DNA of 41,400 nt from Oerskovia merdavium (lineage in GTDB: Bacteria; Actinomycetota; Actinomycetes; Actinomycetales; Cellulomonadaceae). The position numbers were made by a program, and so were the translations under genes. The stretch covers positions 63,881 to 105,280 of the forward strand of contig NZ_JACSQF010000009.1 of assembly GCF_014836755.1 (NCBI RefSeq), in the 5' to 3' direction. The notes beneath the pieces are model-generated. The model was given only the letters and a program-made list of their open reading frames with translations. It did not search any database and had not been told where the DNA came from. Every line of letters begins with the position of its first letter. Position 1 is the first letter of the stretch. Of this stretch, positions 39,922-41,400 are shown piece by piece.

Positions 39922-41337
39922 GTGACCACCCCGCCCATCATCAGCCGTCGCTCCGAGAACGAGTACGCCACGCCCCGCCCGGCGTCGGCGACCTCCCGGA
40001 CCGAGGCCGTCACGGCCCCCGTCGCATCCTCCGGCCACACCCCCTCGCGCCCCGGCGACCAGCGCCAGTCCGCGGCCGACCTCGCGCTCTCCTGGTCGAC
40101 CGACCCCCGCTGGGCCGACGTCCAGCGCGACTACACGGCAGAGGACGTCGTGGCCCTGCGCGGCTCGGTGCGCGAGGAGCGCACCCTGGCCCGTCGCGGC
40201 GCGGAGAAGCTGTGGGACCTCATCCACACCGAGGAGTGGGTCGCCGCGCTCGGCGCGATGACCGGCAACCAGGCCGTGCAGCAGGTGCGGGCCGGTCTCC
40301 AGGCCATCTACCTCTCGGGTTGGCAGGTCGCGGCCGACGCCAACCTGTCCGGCCAGACCTACCCGGACCAGTCGCTCTACCCTGCGAACTCGGTCCCGGC
40401 CGTCGTGCGCCGCATCAACAACGCCCTGCTGCGCGCCGACCAGATCGAGACCGCCGAGTCTCCCCTGGGGGCACCGGAGCGGGACTGGATCGCCCCCATC
40501 GTCGCCGACGCCGAGGCCGGCTTCGGCGGGCCCCTCAACGCCTACGAGCTCATGCACTCGATGATCGAGGCGGGCGCGGCGGGCGTGCACTGGGAGGACC
40601 AGCTCGCGTCCGAGAAGAAGTGCGGCCACCTGGGCGGCAAGGTCCTCGTCCCCACCGCGCAGCACATCCGCACGCTCAACGCGGCGCGCCTCGCCGCCGA
40701 CGTCGCGGGTGTCCCGACCGTCATCATCGCCCGCACCGACGCACTCGCCGCGGACCTCATCACGTCCGACGTCGACCCCCGCGACCAGGAGTTCCTCACG
40801 GGCGAGCGCACGGCCGAGGGGTTCTATCGCACGCGCCCCGGCATCGACACGGTCATCTCGCGCGGACTGGCCTACGCCCCGTACGCCGACCTCATCTGGG
40901 TCGAGACGGGCGAGCCGGACCTCGAGCTGGCCCGCCGCTTCGCCGAGGTGATCCACGCGCAGTACCCCGACAAGAAGCTCGCGTACAACTGCTCGCCGTC
41001 GTTCAACTGGAAGAAGCACCTCGACGACGCCCAGATCGCGAGCTTCCAGAAGGAGCTCGCCGCGATGGGCTACGCGTTCCAGTTCATCACCCTGGCCGGC
41101 TTCCACGCCGTGTCCCACTCCATGTTCGAGCTCGCCCGCGGGTACAACGACCGCGCGATGAGCGCCTACGTCGAGCTGCAGGAGGCCGAGTTCGCCTCCG
41201 AGGCCGACGGCTACACGGCCACCCGCCACCAGCGGGAGGTCGGCACCGGCTACTTCGACCGGGTCGCCACGGCTCTCAACCCCGACAGCGCCACCCTCGC
41301 GCTCGCCGGATCCACCGAGACCGCCCAGTTCCACTAA
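39922..41337 (+). CDS. aceA: isocitrate lyase
   Basis: Glyoxylate-cycle enzyme splitting isocitrate into glyoxylate and succinate, needed for growth on acetate and fatty acids. The 471-residue product has the active-site signature KKCGHLGGK (232-240, Cys234), the metal-binding DAEAGFGG segment, [16 protein letters not shown], and [20 protein letters not shown]. It is longer at the N-terminus (about 45 residues, Ser/Ala/Pro-rich) than the usual class I enzyme. GTG start with GGAGG 6 nt upstream. The divergent RamB-like gene and a palindrome in the spacer suggest carbon-source control. No malate synthase gene is visible in the window. Confidence 0.97.
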   Translation: MTTPPIISRRSENEYATPRPASATSRTEAVTAPVASSGHTPSRPGDQRQSAADLALSWSTDPRWADVQRDYTAEDVVALRGSVREERTLARRGAEKLWDLIHTEEWVAALGAMTGNQAVQQVRAGLQAIYLSGWQVAADANLSGQTYPDQSLYPANSVPAVVRRINNALLRADQIETAESPLGAPERDWIAPIVADAEAGFGGPLNAYELMHSMIEAGAAGVHWEDQLASEKKCGHLGGKVLVPTAQHIRTLNAARLAADVAGVPTVIIARTDALAADLITSDVDPRDQEFLTGERTAEGFYRTRPGIDTVISRGLAYAPYADLIWVETGEPDLELARRFAEVIHAQYPDKKLAYNCSPSFNWKKHLDDAQIASFQKELAAMGYAFQFITLAGFHAVSHSMFELARGYNDRAMSAYVELQEAEFASEADGYTATRHQREVGTGYFDRVATALNPDSATLALAGSTETAQFH

Positions 41338-41353
41338 GCCCTGCCCGCCTCGC

Positions 41354-41400
41354 CGAGGTAGAGGTCTCGCGTCGAGGTAGAGGGCTCCAGCCCTCTACCT
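41354..41400 (+). terminator. repeat-hairpin terminator after aceA
   Basis: The 11-mer CGAGGTAGAGG occurs twice (41354-41364 and 41373-41383). The second copy starts a perfect hairpin: AGGTAGAGGGCT (41375-41386), CC, AGCCCTCTACCT (41389-41400). It ends at the window edge and may continue. A likely intrinsic terminator 37 nt past aceA. Confidence 0.7.

Noticed and set aside
1-41400. CRISPR arrays, insertion sequences, prophage or tRNA genes
   Set aside because: No regularly spaced repeats, transposase or integrase products, phage genes or cloverleaf sequences were noticed on either strand; the inverted repeats found are operators or terminators.

Overview
The window is GC-rich, densely coded DNA from an actinobacterium. 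GTG and even TTG starts are common, codon use is strongly GC3-biased, and many genes carry TAnnnT-like -10 boxes 6-8 nt before the start codon, the leaderless-mRNA pattern of this phylum. The co-occurrence of ychF, ispH, xseA, xseB, fumC and a PIN-PhoH gene resembles the mycobacterial phoH2-fum-xseB-xseA-ispH-ychF neighbourhood. Together with a beta-carbonic anhydrase, a formylglycine-generating enzyme and a RamB-type regulator beside isocitrate lyase, this suggests a Micrococcales member of the Cellulomonadaceae/Promicromonosporaceae type. That placement is inference; no rRNA or tRNA gene is visible.

Layout. 1-2.4 kb: an extracytoplasmic peptide-type binding lipoprotein and its long upstream region. 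2.4-6 kb: a YjdM/PhnA zinc-ribbon protein, two overlapping uncharacterised genes that appear to share a homologous domain, and the GTPase YchF. 6-8.6 kb: a two-gene ABC exporter. 8.7-13.2 kb: rmuC, then ispH divergent from xseA-xseB. 13.2-17.8 kb: a complete carbohydrate ABC operon (binding protein, two permeases, UgpC/MalK-type ATPase) with 4-bp translational overlaps. 18-20.2 kb: carbonic anhydrase and fumarase. 20.5-25 kb: a small unknown gene, a MarR regulator divergent from an FUSC-type membrane protein, a GrpB-family protein, and a PIN-PhoH RNase/ATPase preceded by a possible upstream mini-ORF. 25.3-27.8 kb: a PadR regulator and the multidrug MFS transporter it probably controls. 28.3-32.5 kb: a formylglycine-generating enzyme with a DUF1697 gene, a YqeB-like membrane protein and NhaA. 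32.6-36.3 kb: a membrane-anchored alpha/beta hydrolase and a saccharopine-dehydrogenase-like reductase divergent from a TetR regulator. 36.4-38.2 kb: a methionyl-tRNA synthetase gene behind a candidate leader-peptide attenuator. 38.2-41.4 kb: a RamB-like regulator divergent from isocitrate lyase.

Most striking signals. (1) A leaderless 16-residue leader ORF with tandem Met codons precedes a 10-bp terminator hairpin ahead of a methionyl-tRNA synthetase whose KMSKS loop reads KLAKS; a segment at the end of the leader can pair with the left terminator arm. This would be ribosome-mediated attenuation sensing Met-tRNA. (2) A 12-bp palindrome between marR and the FUSC gene supplies a GTGAA -35 core to both strands, in an almost perfectly mirror-symmetric pair of leaderless promoters. 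(3) Two overlapping unknown genes carry related C-terminal and central domains. (4) A 20-bp perfect palindrome lies between ramB and aceA. These are readings by eye; no folding, homology or database search was run.
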